Assembly: GCF_002287925.1 (NCBI RefSeq) | Contig: NZ_CP016769.1 | Coordinates: 868,001-932,000, forward strand | Length of the DNA: 64,000 nucleotides | Reading direction: 5' to 3' | Source of the DNA: Candidatus Planktophila lacus | GTDB lineage: Bacteria; Actinomycetota; Actinomycetes; Nanopelagicales; Nanopelagicaceae | Shown: piece after piece, positions 46,707 through 58,386 of the stretch | Position numbering within the stretch: position 1 is the stretch's first letter | How the letters are laid out: every line of letters begins with the position of its first letter | Made by a program: the position numbers and the translations under genes | The notes under the pieces: model-generated | The model's input: the letters and a program-made list of their open reading frames with translations, nothing else | Told to the model about the DNA's origin: nothing | The model's database searches: none

Positions 46707-48389
46707 TCAGACCTCAATAACTACGGGAACGATCATCGGACGGCGGCGATGTTTTCCGCCGACCCAACTGCCGATTGTGCGTCGGACTACTTGAGAAAGT
46801 TGATGAGTTCCATTTACACCTTCAGAAACCGCGTGCTTTAAGGCTTTTTCGATCTGCCCCTTAACTTCATCAAAGAGCGCTTCATCTTCATTAAATCCAC
46901 GTGCATGGATATCAGGGCCGGCGATGATCTTTCCGCTCTGTGACTCAATTACTACTACGACAGAGATAAATCCTTCTTCTCCTAATATGCGGCGATCTTT
47001 CAAAGATGATTCGGTGATATCTCCGATGCTTTGACCATCGACGTAAACAAAACCACAAGGTACGGCACCAGCAACTTCCGCAACATGGTCTACCAAATCA
47101 ACCACGATTCCGTTTTCGATAATAAAGGTATTTTCGCGAGGAACTCCAGATTGAATTGCTAGCTCGGCGTTGGCCTTTAAGTGGCGCCATTCACCATGCA
47201 CCGGCAGGGCGTACTTTGGTTTCACGATGTTGTAGCAGTAGAGCAACTCCCCTGCGGCGGCATGTCCTGAAACGTGAACCATCGCATTTGCTTTATGTAC
47301 AACCTTGGCGCCAAAACGAGTTAATTCGTTGATGACTCTAAATACTGAATTTTCATTGCCGGGGATGAGTGAAGAAGCCAGGATAACGGTGTCGCCTTCA
47401 CCAACGCGTATCTGATGATCGCCATTAGCCATTCGAGATAGCGCAGCCATCGGTTCGCCTTGTGAGCCGGTACAAATCAGAACGACACGATCATCGTAGT
47501 TATCAAGTTCCTTAGCATCGATAACAATTCCGGCTGGCACATTTAAGTAGCCCATATCCTCGGCGATCTTCATATTGCGAACCATGGAGCGCCCGATGAA
47601 AACAACTTTCCGGTTATGCATCGCTGCCGTGTCAATTACTTGTTGGACGCGGTGAACATGGGATGAAAATGAGGCCACGATTACACGCTTCTTGGTTGCG
47701 GCAATTACGCGATTTAGCGCTGGCATAATCTCGCGTTCAGCAGGGGTAAATCCAGGAACATCTGCGTTAGTTGAATCAACTAAGAATAGATCGACGCCTT
47801 CATCGCCTAAGCGCGCGAAGGTGCGCAGATCGGTAATACGCCCATCGAGTGGTAATTGATCCATCTTAAAATCGCCAGTGTGAAGAACCGTGCCAGCTTT
47901 TGTATGAATAGCAACGGCTAAAGCATCAGGAATTGAGTGGTTAACCGCAACGAATTCAACTTCGAATGGCCCAATATCTTCGCGCATTCCCTCTTTAACT
48001 TCGCGAGTAAGTGGTGAGATGCGATGTTCTTTGAGTTTGGCAGTGACTAAAGCCAAGGTGAGTGCTGAACCATAGATCGCAATATCGCCGCGTTCGCGAA
48101 GTAGGTATGGAGTTGCGCCAATGTGATCTTCGTGGCCATGCGTTAAAATCAGACCGATGACATCAGCTAAGCGATCGCGGATGTAACTAAAGTCCGGCAG
48201 GATTAAATCAATACCTGGTTGATTCTCTTCAGGAAAAAGCACGCCACAATCAACAATTAAGAGCTTTCCATTTGTTTCAAAGACGGTCATGTTGCGACCG
48301 ATTTCGGCTAATCCGCCAAGTGCGACTATACGAAGCCCACCAGCAACTAGCTTGCTAGGAGTACCGAGTTCGGGATGGGGATGCGTCAT
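46707..48389 (-). CDS. rnj: Ribonuclease J
   Basis: Metallo-beta-lactamase/beta-CASP RNase with 5' exonuclease and endonuclease activity in mRNA and rRNA turnover. Zinc motif HGHEDHIGA, further VNHSIPDAL and LHTGDFKMDQ, and HVSGHAAAGELL in the beta-CASP region. 560 residues. It lies between ftsK and dapA, as in Mycobacterium. Confidence 0.96.
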   Translation of the reverse strand: MTHPHPELGTPSKLVAGGLRIVALGGLAEIGRNMTVFETNGKLLIVDCGVLFPEENQPGIDLILPDFSYIRDRLADVIGLILTHGHEDHIGATPYLLRERGDIAIYGSALTLALVTAKLKEHRISPLTREVKEGMREDIGPFEVEFVAVNHSIPDALAVAIHTKAGTVLHTGDFKMDQLPLDGRITDLRTFARLGDEGVDLFLVDSTNADVPGFTPAEREIMPALNRVIAATKKRVIVASFSSHVHRVQQVIDTAAMHNRKVVFIGRSMVRNMKIAEDMGYLNVPAGIVIDAKELDNYDDRVVLICTGSQGEPMAALSRMANGDHQIRVGEGDTVILASSLIPGNENSVFRVINELTRFGAKVVHKANAMVHVSGHAAAGELLYCYNIVKPKYALPVHGEWRHLKANAELAIQSGVPRENTFIIENGIVVDLVDHVAEVAGAVPCGFVYVDGQSIGDITESSLKDRRILGEEGFISVVVVIESQSGKIIAGPDIHARGFNEDEALFDEVKGQIEKALKHAVSEGVNGTHQLSQVVRRTIGSWVGGKHRRRPMIVPVVIEV

Positions 48390-48405
48390 TGAGTATTAAT
48401 CAAAG

Positions 48406-49293
48406 CTATAAAGAGATACCACCGGCGATGAGATCTTTGCGCAATTGCACGATCTGATCTTCGGTTGCATCTACTAGCGGAAGACGAGTATGGCCACCAG
48501 GTAGGCCCATCATATTTAGCGCGGCCTTGGTGAGGATCGCACCCTGAGTGCGGAATGTGCCAGTAAAGACTGGAAGTAACTTTTGGTGAATCTCTAACGC
48601 TTTCGCTGCATTACCAGCGAACCAAGCATCGAGCATCGCCTTTAAATCTTTTCCAACGGTGTGGCCACAAACTGAAACCATTCCGACTGCGCCAACTGAA
48701 AGTAGCGGCAAGTTAAGGATGTCATCACCTGAGTAAACAGGGATTCCGCAACGTTTAATTACCCAAGAAGTTGAAGCGACATTTCCTTTGGCATCCTTGA
48801 GCGCAACAATCTGTGGGTGCTCGTAAAGACTAACAATTGTGTCTGGTTCGATCTCAATTCCACAGCGACCAGGAATGTCGTACATCATTACTGGCAAATC
48901 AGTTGCGCTAGCAATCGCCTTAAAGTGCGCGGCAACGCCTGCTTGAGGTGGTTTGTTGTAATACGGAGCAACGATTAGCAAGCCGTCGGCGCCAGCTTTC
49001 TCGGTGCGCTTTGCTTGATTGATTGAATAATCGGTTTCGTTGTCACCAGCACCAGAGACCACAAAGATCTTTGGCCCGACAACGTCTTTTACGACGCGGA
49101 TGATCTCTTCCTTTTCAGAAGATTTAGTTGTTGGCGCTTCACCGGTTGTGCCGTTGACTGCGATTCCATCGTGCCCATTTGCAACTAGATGTGCAGCCAG
49201 TTTTTCAACGCCCGGCCAATCGATCTTGCCGTTCTTTTCGAACGGGGTCACCATTGCGGTGAGCATACGTCCGAATGGCGCCTCGATTGTCAT
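48406..49293 (-). CDS. dapA: 4-hydroxy-tetrahydrodipicolinate synthase
   Basis: First committed enzyme of diaminopimelate/lysine synthesis; condenses pyruvate and aspartate semialdehyde. GTTGEAPT loop, VAPYYNKPPQ, catalytic Tyr in VMMYDIPGRCG and the Schiff-base Lys in ALKDAKGN. 295 residues, ATG 49293. Begins 18 bases after thyX. Confidence 0.96.
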   Translation of the reverse strand: MTIEAPFGRMLTAMVTPFEKNGKIDWPGVEKLAAHLVANGHDGIAVNGTTGEAPTTKSSEKEEIIRVVKDVVGPKIFVVSGAGDNETDYSINQAKRTEKAGADGLLIVAPYYNKPPQAGVAAHFKAIASATDLPVMMYDIPGRCGIEIEPDTIVSLYEHPQIVALKDAKGNVASTSWVIKRCGIPVYSGDDILNLPLLSVGAVGMVSVCGHTVGKDLKAMLDAWFAGNAAKALEIHQKLLPVFTGTFRTQGAILTKAALNMMGLPGGHTRLPLVDATEDQIVQLRKDLIAGGISL

Positions 49294-49310
49294 GGGTGAA
49301 ACCTACCGTT

Positions 49311-50030
49311 TTACGGTGCGATCCGTCCAGATTTTTCAAAGGCTCCGTAGGTAAGTGGCATTAATTTTGCAAATTCGGCTTCCATTTTTTCCGCAACCAT
49401 CTCAATTTCACGTTGTGGATAGCTTGGAAAGTGAGACCCTTCACGGGCGGTGCGAAGTGAGAGAAAGTTCATTAAGGCGCGAGCATTCATGGAGACATAC
49501 ATTGATGAATATGTAGCAACTGGTAGAACTACGCGCGCAACTTCGCGCGCAACTCCGGCATCAAGCATCTTCTGATAACTGTCATAGGCAATTAGATAGG
49601 CATCCTTCATCGCTTTAACAGAAATGTCGAACTGCTCTTTCGTACCGTCTTCGAATGTGTAAGCGCCAGTTTTACCAACTTGAATGAGCTTGCGCTCCTT
49701 TGATGGAATATAAAAGACCGGTTTTAATTCGCGGTAACGGCCGGACTCTTCGTTATATGAAGCGATACGGTGGCGCATAAATTCGCGGAATACAAAAATT
49801 GGTGCGCTAACAAAGAAAGTCATGGAAGTGTGTTCAAATGGTGAACCGTGGCGTTCGCGAGCCAAGTAATTAATCAATCCCGCGGAGCGCGCTGGGTCTT
49901 CCCCGATCTCATCCAATGATTGTTCTCCAGCAGTAGAAACGCGCGCTGCCCAAATAACATCGGCATCACTGGCGCTGGATTTAACGAGTTCGACGGTCAT
50001 ATCGTCGCGGAAAATTACTTCATTGCTCAT
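49311..50030 (-). CDS. thyX: Flavin-dependent thymidylate synthase
   Basis: FAD-dependent dUMP methylation. The ThyX motif RHR-x7-S is present in MRHRIASYNEESGRY, with LARERHGSPFEH nearby. ATG 50030 is preferred: AAGGTGG lies five bases before it, and the alternative GTG at 50039 adds three residues. 239 residues. No thyA is in the window. Confidence 0.94.
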   Translation of the reverse strand: MSNEVIFRDDMTVELVKSSASDADVIWAARVSTAGEQSLDEIGEDPARSAGLINYLARERHGSPFEHTSMTFFVSAPIFVFREFMRHRIASYNEESGRYRELKPVFYIPSKERKLIQVGKTGAYTFEDGTKEQFDISVKAMKDAYLIAYDSYQKMLDAGVAREVARVVLPVATYSSMYVSMNARALMNFLSLRTAREGSHFPSYPQREIEMVAEKMEAEFAKLMPLTYGAFEKSGRIAP

Positions 50031-50090
50031 GGGCGCCACCTTATATATATGGCGCTACCTCACCGAGGATATCTAGGGCAGAATGCACCC

Positions 50091-50765
50091 GTGTCTAGAG
50101 TGAACCGCGCCACCGCCGCGCAATCGTTGAGCGTCTCGCTCACTGTTGGCGCTTATGGCATCGCATTTGGCGCGGCCTCCGTGGCCGCTGGATTTACCGT
50201 TCTGCAATCTTGCTTGCTTTCCCTCCTTACATTTACCGGCGCATCGCAATTTGCAGTAGTCGGAGTCCTTGGCGCAGGTGGCAGCGCGCTCAGTGGAATC
50301 GCAACGGCAACTTTGCTCGGAGTCCGTAACACTTTATATGGGCTAAGAATGGCGCCGGTTTTAAACGTCCGTGGCTTGAAGCGGATATTCGCCGCGCAGT
50401 TAACTATTGATGAGTCAACAGGCGTTGCGCTCTCGCAAGAACATTTAGGGGTGCGCGAAGCTCGCCAAGGTTTCTGGTTAACTGGAATCGGCGTCTATAT
50501 TTTTTGGAATCTATTTACTTTAGCGGGCGCGCTCGGTGCACAAGCGATGGGAAATCCCGCTGCGTGGGGGCTCGATGCGGCAGTCCCTGCAGCATTTCTC
50601 GGCCTTCTTTGGCCACGATTAACAAATAAGAGTGAACGTTTGCTGGCCGTTGCTGCTTGCGCACTTGCACTCGCAATGACGCCTTACTTTGTTCCAGGAG
50701 TTCCAATTATCGCGACAGCTCTTCTCGCCGTGATCTTCGGATTGGGAGCCAAAATATGGAGATAA
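50091..50765 (+). CDS. azlC: AzlC-family branched-chain amino-acid exporter large subunit
   Basis: 224 residues with about six hydrophobic segments; AYGIAFGAASVAAGFT and FTGASQFAVVGVLGAGGS are AzlC signatures. Start GTG 50091 is chosen because conserved sequence begins nearby; an in-frame ATG at 50049 (just inside a TATATAT stretch) and a GTG at 50100 are alternatives. It pairs with azlD, overlapping by 10 bases. Divergent from thyX across 60 bases. Confidence 0.85.
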   Translation: MSRVNRATAAQSLSVSLTVGAYGIAFGAASVAAGFTVLQSCLLSLLTFTGASQFAVVGVLGAGGSALSGIATATLLGVRNTLYGLRMAPVLNVRGLKRIFAAQLTIDESTGVALSQEHLGVREARQGFWLTGIGVYIFWNLFTLAGALGAQAMGNPAAWGLDAAVPAAFLGLLWPRLTNKSERLLAVAACALALAMTPYFVPGVPIIATALLAVIFGLGAKIWR

Positions 50766-51079
50766 ATTTAATTGAGCCGTTTTGGCTTGCCGTTATTGGC
50801 ACCAGTCTCTTCGCATTTCTTTTGAAGATTTTGGGTCACAGCGTTCCAAAAAAGTGGCTCTCAAATCCAAGAATTTTAAAGATTAATTCGCTGATACCGA
50901 TTGCGCTACTTAGCGCACTGGTTGCCGTGCAGTCATTTACACAAGATTCACGAATCGTTGCTGATCAGCGAATGGCAGGAGTTGGCGTGGCAGTGCTCGC
51001 GCTAATTCTGCGAGCACCATTTCCGGTTGTGGTTCTGTCGGCAGCTGCGACTTCTGCGGCCCTTTTCCATTTAAATTAA
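50756..51079 (+). CDS. azlD: AzlD-family branched-chain amino-acid exporter small subunit
   Basis: 107 residues, three to four hydrophobic segments, small and hydrophobic as expected for AzlD. ATG 50756 has GGGAG seven bases upstream inside azlC. Functions with AzlC. The stop TAA shares a TTAA with the convergent glutaredoxin-like gene. Confidence 0.8.
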   Translation: MEINLIEPFWLAVIGTSLFAFLLKILGHSVPKKWLSNPRILKINSLIPIALLSALVAVQSFTQDSRIVADQRMAGVGVAVLALILRAPFPVVVLSAAATSAALFHLN

Positions 51080-51333
51080 ATAATTTTTAGCGCTTCGAGC
51101 TTCGCCTTTAGGTCATTATCTGAAGGCTCAGTTAGATGTGTTCCATCTGAAAATACGATTACCGGGATTGATTTCGCTCCCCCGTTAATTTCAATTACCT
51201 TTTCAGCAGCAGATGCATCTGCTTCAACATCGATGTGGTTAACCTGAATATCGAGTTCTTCAAAGAGGCGCTTTGAGCGACGGCAATCGCCACACCAGTC
51301 AGCACCGTACATAGTGATATCTGCTTTAGCCAT
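51076..51333 (-). CDS. Glutaredoxin/mycoredoxin-like protein
   Basis: 85 residues, thioredoxin-fold: YGADWCGDCRRSKRLFEEL with Cys14 and Cys17 (CGDC), and GGAKSIPVIVFSDG cis-Pro region. Actinobacteria use mycothiol, so a mycoredoxin role is plausible but unproven. ATG 51333, 12 bases after dapB. Confidence 0.85.
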   Translation of the reverse strand: MAKADITMYGADWCGDCRRSKRLFEELDIQVNHIDVEADASAAEKVIEINGGAKSIPVIVFSDGTHLTEPSDNDLKAKLEALKII

Positions 51334-51344
51334 TTGCTTGCTCC

Positions 51345-53368
<2,024 letters not shown>

Positions 53369-53386
53369 TTAGAGTCTGTTCTCTAC

Positions 53387-55588
53387 TTACTCAGCGCTCG
53401 GTGTTGATCCATCTTCGAGAACTGGAACAAGTGAGAGCTTGCCCTTGGGATCGATTTCACCGATCTCAACCTGAATCTTGTCGCCAACCTTCATAACTTC
53501 TTCAAGGTTTTCAATGCGCTTTCCACCATGCATCTTGCGAATCTGAGATACGTGGAGCAAGCCATCTTTACCTGGCATAAGAGAAATGAATGCACCGAAT
53601 GCAGCAAGCTTTACAACGGTACCGAGGTAACGCTCTCCAACTTCTGGCATTTGTGGGTTAGCGATCGCATTGATCTGTGCGCGTGCAGCTTCTGCTGACG
53701 GACCATCGACTGCGCCGATGTAGATCGTGCCATCATCTTCGATTGAGATATCAGCGCCAGTTTCATCTTGGATCTGGTTGATGATCTTGCCCTTAGGCCC
53801 GATTACCGCACCGATCTGATCAACTGGAATCTTTACAGAGATGATGCGAGGAGCAAATGGGCTCATCTCATCAGGTGTATCGATCGCTTCATTCATGACA
53901 TCCAGGATCGCAAGACGCGCTTCCTTTGCTTGGTGAAGTGCTCCAGCAAGAACTGATGCAGGAATACCGTCAAGCTTGGTATCTAGTTGAAGAGCGGTGA
54001 TGAAATCTTTTGTTCCGGCAACCTTGAAGTCCATATCTCCGAATGCATCTTCTGCACCCAAGATATCTGTCAAAGCAACGTACTCGACCTTGCCATCGAC
54101 GGTATCTGAGATAAGACCCATTGCAATACCTGCAACTGGAGCCTTTAGTGGAACACCAGCGTTAAGCATTGCAAGTGTTGATGCGCAAACAGAACCCATT
54201 GAAGTTGAACCGTTTGAACCAAGCGCTTCAGAGACCTGACGGATTGCGTAAGGGAACTCTTCGCGAGTTGGAAGAACTGGAACAAGTGCACGTTCTGCAA
54301 GCGCTCCGTGTCCGATTTCGCGACGCTTTGGTGTGCCAACACGACCTGTTTCACCAGTTGAATATGGTGGGAAGTTGTAGTTGTGCATGTAGCGCTTATG
54401 GTTTTCTGGGTTCAAAGTATCGAGCTGCTGCTCCATCTTGAGCATATTAAGAGTTGTGATTCCGAGAATCTGAGTCTCGCCACGTTCGAAGATCGCTGAT
54501 CCGTGAACGCGAGGAATAACTTCAACTTCTGCAGATAGCGCACGGATATCGCGAAGACCGCGACCATCGATACGGATCTTGTCACGCAATACGCGCTGGC
54601 GAACCAACTTCTTGGTTAGTGAGCGGAACGCTGCAGGAACTTCCTTTTCGCGACCTTCGAAGGCTCCGGAAACAGATTCCTTAGTTGCAGCAGAGATCTC
54701 ATCGATCTTTGTCTCGCGCTCTTGCTTACCGGCGATAGTCATAGCCTTCGCTAGATCATCTTTAGCAGCCTTTTCAACTGCAGCGAATACATCATCTTGG
54801 TAATCCAGGAAGACAGGGAATTCAGCGGTTGGCTTTGCAGCAACCTTGGCTAACTTCGCCTGTGCATCGCAGAGAATCTTAATAAATGGCTTTGCTGCAT
54901 CAAGTCCTTGTGCCACAACTTCTTCAGTAGGAGTTGGCTGACCGCTCTTGATTAGTTCGATTGTCTTAGCTGTTGCTTCTGCTTCAACCATCATGATTGC
55001 AACATCGCCATCACTGATGCGACCAGCAACGACCATGTCGAATACTGCATCAGCTACCTGTGAATGGTTAGGGAAGGCAACCCATTGTCCGTCAATCAAA
55101 GCAACGCGAACGCCACCGATTGGACCTGAGAATGGAAGACCAGCAAGTTGTGTAGACATTGATGCTGCGTTAATCGCGATCACGTCGTACATGTGGTCTG
55201 GATCAAGTGCCATAACGGTTACAACGATTTGTACTTCGTTGCGAAGACCCTTTACGAATGATGGACGCAATGGGCGGTCGATCAAACGGCAGGTAAGAAT
55301 TGCATCTTCTGATGGACGACCTTCGCGACGGAAGAATGATCCTGGGATGCGACCAACTGCGTACATCTTCTCTTCAACATCTACTGTTAAAGGAAAGAAA
55401 TCGAATTGATCTTTCGGAGTCTTTGACGCTGTTGTTGCTGAGAAGATCATTGTTTGATCGTCTAAGTAAACAGCTGCGGCTCCTGCTGCTTGACGCGCTA
55501 GGCGTCCGGTTTCAAAGCGGATTTCACGCTTTCCGAATTTGCCGTTATCGATAACGGCTACTGATGTTTGTACTTCTTGACCCTCCAT
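53387..55588 (-). CDS. pnp: Polyribonucleotide nucleotidyltransferase (PNPase)
   Basis: Phosphorolytic 3' to 5' exonuclease. Two RNase PH domains (about residues 15-240 and 335-560), a KH domain with [16 protein letters not shown], and a C-terminal S1 domain ([17 protein letters not shown]). 733 residues. Start ATG 55588 follows an AGGAGG-type sequence. Typically autoregulated through its leader; the 182-base 5' region here also contains the rpsO terminator. Confidence 0.97.
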   Translation of the reverse strand: MEGQEVQTSVAVIDNGKFGKREIRFETGRLARQAAGAAAVYLDDQTMIFSATTASKTPKDQFDFFPLTVDVEEKMYAVGRIPGSFFRREGRPSEDAILTCRLIDRPLRPSFVKGLRNEVQIVVTVMALDPDHMYDVIAINAASMSTQLAGLPFSGPIGGVRVALIDGQWVAFPNHSQVADAVFDMVVAGRISDGDVAIMMVEAEATAKTIELIKSGQPTPTEEVVAQGLDAAKPFIKILCDAQAKLAKVAAKPTAEFPVFLDYQDDVFAAVEKAAKDDLAKAMTIAGKQERETKIDEISAATKESVSGAFEGREKEVPAAFRSLTKKLVRQRVLRDKIRIDGRGLRDIRALSAEVEVIPRVHGSAIFERGETQILGITTLNMLKMEQQLDTLNPENHKRYMHNYNFPPYSTGETGRVGTPKRREIGHGALAERALVPVLPTREEFPYAIRQVSEALGSNGSTSMGSVCASTLAMLNAGVPLKAPVAGIAMGLISDTVDGKVEYVALTDILGAEDAFGDMDFKVAGTKDFITALQLDTKLDGIPASVLAGALHQAKEARLAILDVMNEAIDTPDEMSPFAPRIISVKIPVDQIGAVIGPKGKIINQIQDETGADISIEDDGTIYIGAVDGPSAEAARAQINAIANPQMPEVGERYLGTVVKLAAFGAFISLMPGKDGLLHVSQIRKMHGGKRIENLEEVMKVGDKIQVEIGEIDPKGKLSLVPVLEDGSTPSAE

Positions 55589-55745
55589 GGGTCCTCCTTT
55601 TGTTTATGTACCCAGTCCAGGTTCATAAGGAGTTCTCAATTAAATATTAAGTAATGAATCGTCGATCGAAGTTCACGCACAGGGATAAACCTTGCGGAAA
55701 CCACTACCGAGGACCATTAGCTTTAAAGATTAATGAAAAAGCCAA

Positions 55746-55763
55746 ACTCCCCTGGCGGGTAGT
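55746..55763 (-). terminator. Weak intrinsic terminator after rpsO
   Basis: ACTcCCC-TGGC-GGGtAGT, a short stem with one mismatch. On the minus strand it is followed after TTGGC by TTTTTC, eight bases downstream of the rpsO stop. Stem is weak, so readthrough into pnp is likely. Confidence 0.5.
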
Positions 55764-55770
55764 TATTTAA

Positions 55771-56040
55771 TTAGCGGCGAATACCGAGCTTTTCGATAAT
55801 CGCGCGATAACGATTGATATCTGTCTTAGACAAGTACTGAAGGATGCGACGACGCTGACCTACGAGCAACAACAGACCACGACGGTTGTGGTGATCGTGT
55901 GGGTTGGTCTTCAAATGTGTAGTGATATCTTCAATACGACGTGAGAGCAAAGCAACCTGTGCTTCTGGGCTTCCGGTGTCGGTAGCTGATGAGCCGTACT
56001 TTGCAACGATTTCTTTCTTTACTTCTGGTGTTAAAGCCAT
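55771..56040 (-). CDS. rpsO: 30S ribosomal protein S15
   Basis: 89 residues with the S15 pattern [32 protein letters not shown] and [10 protein letters not shown]. It precedes pnp, an arrangement common across bacteria. ATG 56040, with AGGAGT about six bases upstream. Confidence 0.97.
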   Translation of the reverse strand: MALTPEVKKEIVAKYGSSATDTGSPEAQVALLSRRIEDITTHLKTNPHDHHNRRGLLLLVGQRRRILQYLSKTDINRYRAIIEKLGIRR

Positions 56041-56160
56041 TTAAGGACTCCTCTTAGTTACCGCCACGACGGCGACCGGTTTGATACACGGTCACTCACT
56101 TTGATCGTTGGACAGGGGAAAGGTTACCAGCGGGGCTACAGATATCGGAAATCGAGCTTT

Positions 56161-57051
56161 TTAGCCTTCAGTTAACGCTCGCGCCTGATCACAATCCAAC
56201 TTCATCTGCACAAGTAGCGGTTCGAGGCCATCAAATTTCAAGGTATCTCGCAGGCGCCAGCCAAATTCGATTGATGCGTTCTTGTCGTAAAGTTCTAAGC
56301 CTTCTTGATCGAGTGCATATGCCTCTACTTGGCGACCGCGCACACCTTCAAATGTTGGATTGGTACCGATTGAAATTGCGGCAGGCCAGAAGTTGATTCC
56401 GACCGTTAACCAACCTGCATATACGCCATCTGCCGGAATTGTTTGCCCATCGATATTTCCCAAGTTGGCGGTGGGATAACCAATTTCGCGACCACGTTTT
56501 TCACCGTGCACAACGACTCCATCTAGGCGGTGCGGGCGAGAAAGTAAGGTCCGCGCTTCTTCAACCTTTCCTTCAACTACTAATTTGCGGATACGAGAAG
56601 AAGAGATTGCCTCATTCTCTTCAGACTTTAAATCTTGGACATCTACGGTGAAGTTAAATTTCAAACTATCTTTGATTAGAGAATCTATATTGCCTGCCGC
56701 TTTGTGGCCATAAGTGAAGTTCTTACCCACGATCACTGTAGAAACGCTCAACTGACCAACCAAAACATCTTTTACAAAATCTTCCGGAGCCATAGACGCA
56801 AATTTTTCATTGAACTTAAGCACCGCAACTTGGTCGGCGTTATGGATCTTTAAGAGTTCAACACGATCTGCCAAAGTTGTAAGCATCGTTGGCGCACGAT
56901 CTGGTGCGAAAACCTGCATTGGATGTGGGTCGAAGGTGAGCGCGATAATTGAGCGACCATCGGCGATCTCCTTGGCGCGATCGAGCAGCAATTGGTGGCC
57001 CTTATGGACGCCATCGAAGACGCCTATTACGACGACGCTTCCTGTGCTCAT
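56161..57051 (-). CDS. ribF: Bifunctional riboflavin kinase/FMN adenylyltransferase
   Basis: Makes FMN and FAD. N-terminal FAD-synthetase domain: GVFDGVHKGHQLLLD and ALTFDPHPMQVFAPD; C-terminal kinase domain: GREIGYPTANLG and AYALDQEGLELY. 296 residues. No FMN riboswitch-like structure was recognised upstream. Confidence 0.96.
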   Translation of the reverse strand: MSTGSVVVIGVFDGVHKGHQLLLDRAKEIADGRSIIALTFDPHPMQVFAPDRAPTMLTTLADRVELLKIHNADQVAVLKFNEKFASMAPEDFVKDVLVGQLSVSTVIVGKNFTYGHKAAGNIDSLIKDSLKFNFTVDVQDLKSEENEAISSSRIRKLVVEGKVEEARTLLSRPHRLDGVVVHGEKRGREIGYPTANLGNIDGQTIPADGVYAGWLTVGINFWPAAISIGTNPTFEGVRGRQVEAYALDQEGLELYDKNASIEFGWRLRDTLKFDGLEPLLVQMKLDCDQARALTEG

Positions 57052-57069
57052 CTGACTATTATCTCTGAA

Positions 57070-57942
57070 TTAATTCGCCGCTGCAAAAACTGCGATCGGT
57101 TTTGCCTTGCCGGATTCGTTCTTTAAAAGAGCGATAAGGCGGTTATCTGGTGAGAGCGCCGCAAAAATATCTTCGCCAGTATTTGAAGGTAGTGGTCTGC
57201 CAAATGAAAGTTCTGCAACTTCATCTAGCGCCAGCTCGCGGACCGAGAATGTGGCACGCGCTACATCTGCTAAATCTAAAGTTTTAAACTCTTGCGCCTT
57301 GAGCGCATCGAAGGTAATCGCCTGATCAATTGCAAAGCCAGCAACTCGCGTACGGCGCAGCGCTGACAAATGGCCACCAACGGCTAATTCGCTGCCTAGA
57401 TCGCGTGCGATCGCGCGGATGAAAGTTCCAGCAGAACAAGTGACATCAATATCAATTTCGATTCGAGCACCAGTACGGCGAATATCTAATACTTCTAAAG
57501 ATGAAATTGTGATGGTGCGAGCAGCTAGCTCAAATACTTCGCCCGCACGTACTCGGTCATAGGCGCGCTCTCCTGCAACCTTTACAGCGGATACTGAACT
57601 GGGACGTTGTTGAATCTCCCCCACCATTTTGGAAAGGCCCGATCTAATTTCTTCGTCGGTAATCATTGACGTATCTGCTTCAGAAATGACTTCACCTTCT
57701 TGGTCGTCGGTGACTGTTGCCGCGCCTAAAACAACTGTTGCAAGATAAGACTTGTCGCCATCGGTGATGTACTGCAATAAACGAGTTCCGTTACCAAAAC
57801 CAAGTACAAGTACGCCAGTTGCCATCGGATCTAAGGTGCCAGCATGGCCAACTTTGCGTGTACCAAGTGCCTTACGCGCAACTGCCACAACATCATGGCT
57901 AGTCATGGCAGGTGCTTTATCTACAACTAAAAAGCCATCCAT
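57070..57942 (-). CDS. truB: tRNA pseudouridine55 synthase
   Basis: Makes pseudouridine 55 in the T-loop of tRNAs. Catalytic Asp in HAGTLDPMATGVLVL, and FSTGTRLLQYITD-like segment (FGNGTRLLQYITDGDKSY). 290 residues. Between rbfA and ribF as usual. Confidence 0.96.
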   Translation of the reverse strand: MDGFLVVDKAPAMTSHDVVAVARKALGTRKVGHAGTLDPMATGVLVLGFGNGTRLLQYITDGDKSYLATVVLGAATVTDDQEGEVISEADTSMITDEEIRSGLSKMVGEIQQRPSSVSAVKVAGERAYDRVRAGEVFELAARTITISSLEVLDIRRTGARIEIDIDVTCSAGTFIRAIARDLGSELAVGGHLSALRRTRVAGFAIDQAITFDALKAQEFKTLDLADVARATFSVRELALDEVAELSFGRPLPSNTGEDIFAALSPDNRLIALLKNESGKAKPIAVFAAAN

Positions 57943-57952
57943 TAGTTAGGCG

Positions 57953-58384
57953 TTAATCTTCAATAACTTTTGGAACCTTGTAGGGATCTGCTCCCCCAGC
58001 AAATGTCGCGTTCTTGCGAAGTTGGGCAACTTCAGCATCAAGAACATGGACTTTATCTAAGAGTGAATCAAGTGCTTTCGCAGATTCTGGAAGTCCATCT
58101 TCGAAGAATTCGATAGATGGAGTAATGCGCGTCTGAAGATCGCGACCAACAGCGCTGCGGATTACGCCTTTTGCGCTCTCAAGTGCGGCAGCAGTTGCAG
58201 CGCGCTGTTCCTCATCACCTAGCACGGTGTAGAAGATCGAAGCGTTCTGCAGATCGCCAGTAACGCGCGCATCTGTGACAGTGACGAAACCGAGACGAGG
58301 ATCTTTAATCTTCGTCTCAAGCAGCTGCGCCACTACCACTTTGATGCGGTCGGCAACTTTCTGAGTGCGATGTGATTGGCCCAT
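57953..58384 (-). CDS. rbfA: Ribosome-binding factor A
   Basis: 30S maturation and cold-adaptation factor. KH-like fold with KVADRIKVVVAQLLE, DPRLGFVTVTDARVT and LQTRITPSIEFFED. 143 residues. Follows infB by two bases. Confidence 0.94.
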   Translation of the reverse strand: MGQSHRTQKVADRIKVVVAQLLETKIKDPRLGFVTVTDARVTGDLQNASIFYTVLGDEEQRAATAAALESAKGVIRSAVGRDLQTRITPSIEFFEDGLPESAKALDSLLDKVHVLDAEVAQLRKNATFAGGADPYKVPKVIED

Positions 58385-58386
58385 TG

